Shown here one piece after another: positions 4,438 to 5,419 of a stretch of 5,419 nucleotides of DNA. Position 1 is the stretch's first letter. Every line of letters begins with the position of its first letter. The translations under genes were made by a program, and so were the position numbers. Source of the DNA: a bacterium (lineage in GTDB: Bacteria > Patescibacteriota > Minisyncoccia > Phycocordibacterales > VMEP01); NCBI GenBank assembly GCA_030699625.1, contig JAUYLU010000072.1, positions 1-5,419 of the forward strand. The letters run 5' to 3'. The notes beneath the pieces are model-generated. The model did no database searches, was not told the origin of the DNA, and saw only the letters and a program-made list of their open reading frames with translations.

Positions 4438-5419
4438 ATGTCAGCGCTCGATTTCCTCGCCATCGGCGACATCACCACCGATGCTTTCATACGCCTTAAG
4501 GACGCCGAGGTGCACTGCACGGTGGACAAAGAGAAGTGCCAGCTCTGCATGGACTTCGGCACGAAGATTCCCTACGAGTTCGTGGAAGTGGTGCCGGCGG
4601 TCGGGAATTCGCCGAACGCGGCGGTCGCGGCGGCGCGCCTCGGCCTCCGCGCGGGCCTTCTCTCGAACATCGGGAACGATGACAACGGGAAGGACTGCCT
4701 CGCCCGGCTCAAGGAAGAAAAAGTGGCGACGGAGTTCGTGAGAACGCACGAGGGCAAACGCACCAACTACCACTACGTGCTCTGGTACGGCGACGAGCGC
4801 ACCATCCTCATCAAGCACGAAGAGTTCGATTACGAGCTTCCCGACATCGGCGCGCCGCGCTTCGTCTATCTTTCGTCGCTCGGCGAAGCGGGACTTTCGC
4901 TCCACCAGAAGCTCGCCGAACATCTCATGAAGCATCCCGACATAAAGCTCGCCTTCCAGCCGGGCACGTTCCAGATACAGGCAGGCCATGAAAAACTGAA
5001 AGCGATGTACGAGCGCACCTACGTCTTTTTCGCGAACGTAGCGGAAGCGCAAAAAATCCTCGCCACCAAGGAATCGGGCGTCCCCGCGCTCCTTTCGAAA
5101 CTGCACGAGAAAGGCCCGGAGATTGCGGTCATCACCGACGGGAAACGGGGCGCCTACATGCGCTACGAGAACGAGAATTTCTTCATGCCCCCCTATCCCG
5201 ACAGCGCGCCGCCGTACGACCGCACCGGCGCGGGCGACGCGTTCGCATCCACCTTCGTCGCCTCGCTCGCGCTCGGCAAGACGCCGCTTGAGGCCTTGCG
5301 ATGGGCGCCGATAAATTCCATGTCCGTGGTCCAACAGGTCGGCGCCCAGAAAGGACTTCTTTCACGCAAAAAAATAGAGGAGCTCCTGAAGAAAGCCCCT
5401 GCCGACTACAAGCCCGAAC
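4438..5419 (+). CDS. PfkB-family carbohydrate kinase (3' end just beyond the window)
   Basis: This ribokinase-family sugar or nucleoside kinase has 327 residues in the window. The C-terminal helix LLSRKKIEELLKKAP is already present, so only a few residues are probably missing. The N-terminus MSALDFLAIGDITTDAFI is the family's first strand and substrate loop. GNSPNAAVAAARLG (57-70) corresponds to PfkB signature 1. DRTGAGDAFASTF (261-273) is signature 2, with catalytic Asp267 in the GAGD anion hole. NVAEAQ (200-205) and ITDGKRGAY (232-240) are usual ATP-domain segments. HC-x6-C-x2-C at residues 26-37 is an unusual Cys-rich insertion. The message appears leaderless, with TATACT ending seven bases before the ATG. 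The divergent DUF2090 neighbour suggests they act in one pathway, since the two domains are fused in some IolC proteins. The substrate cannot be assigned: the conserved core gives ATP-dependent phosphorylation of a hydroxymethyl group only as a family expectation. Confidence 0.92.
   Translation, partial: MSALDFLAIGDITTDAFIRLKDAEVHCTVDKEKCQLCMDFGTKIPYEFVEVVPAVGNSPNAAVAAARLGLRAGLLSNIGNDDNGKDCLARLKEEKVATEFVRTHEGKRTNYHYVLWYGDERTILIKHEEFDYELPDIGAPRFVYLSSLGEAGLSLHQKLAEHLMKHPDIKLAFQPGTFQIQAGHEKLKAMYERTYVFFANVAEAQKILATKESGVPALLSKLHEKGPEIAVITDGKRGAYMRYENENFFMPPYPDSAPPYDRTGAGDAFASTFVASLALGKTPLEALRWAPINSMSVVQQVGAQKGLLSRKKIEELLKKAPADYKPE

Noticed and set aside
4441..5334. Minus-strand open frame of 297 codons opposite the kinase
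   Set aside because: The plus frame contains both PfkB signatures. The minus frame is an Arg/Val/Glu-rich shadow.

Overview
This window most likely comes from a bacterium of the Candidate Phyla Radiation (Patescibacteria), probably a fairly GC-rich Parcubacteria lineage. I infer this from the gene families, not from a marker gene: a surface protein with an excisionase-like helix-turn-helix followed by Thr/Ser/Ala-rich beta repeats, a four-helix-bundle (23S rRNA IVP) protein, and a PfkB kinase beside a DUF2090 aldolase-like protein. The genetic code looks standard. Complete genes end in TAG, TAA and TAG, and no in-frame TGA interrupts any gene. I see no rRNA, tRNA or CRISPR array.

Layout. (1) Bases 1-1890, minus strand: the first 630 codons of a large gene that runs off the left edge. 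It encodes two copies of an HTH-like domain, one membrane segment, helical linkers and a long repetitive exterior region. A perfect 22-bp-arm palindrome lies in frame just after the membrane segment. (2) Bases 1891-2121: intergenic DNA with a Shine-Dalgarno sequence, a candidate promoter for the surface gene, several small dyads and a terminator-like hairpin. (3) Bases 2122-4408, minus strand: three closely spaced co-directional genes. In transcription order they are a DUF2090 aldolase-like protein, a four-helix-bundle protein and a D-2-hydroxyacid dehydrogenase. (4) Bases 4438-5419, plus strand: a PfkB-family sugar kinase diverging from the DUF2090 gene. It is cut by the right edge near its natural C-terminus.

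How the genes may work together. PfkB kinase and DUF2090 domains occur fused in some bacterial inositol-catabolism proteins (IolC type). Here they are separate, divergent neighbours sharing a 29-bp control region with two mirror-image -10 boxes. This suggests a kinase/aldolase pair acting on an unidentified sugar or sugar acid, with the dehydrogenase reducing or oxidising a small 2-oxo/2-hydroxy acid product. The pathway is inference.

The four-helix-bundle gene looks like an intruder between the aldolase and dehydrogenase genes. It is lower in GC and is bounded by 25-bp inverted repeats matching at 24 of 25 positions, built from a 7-bp unit. These repeats carry the stop codons of both the aldolase gene and the intruder gene. 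This cassette and the in-frame palindrome are the two strongest candidates for undescribed elements.
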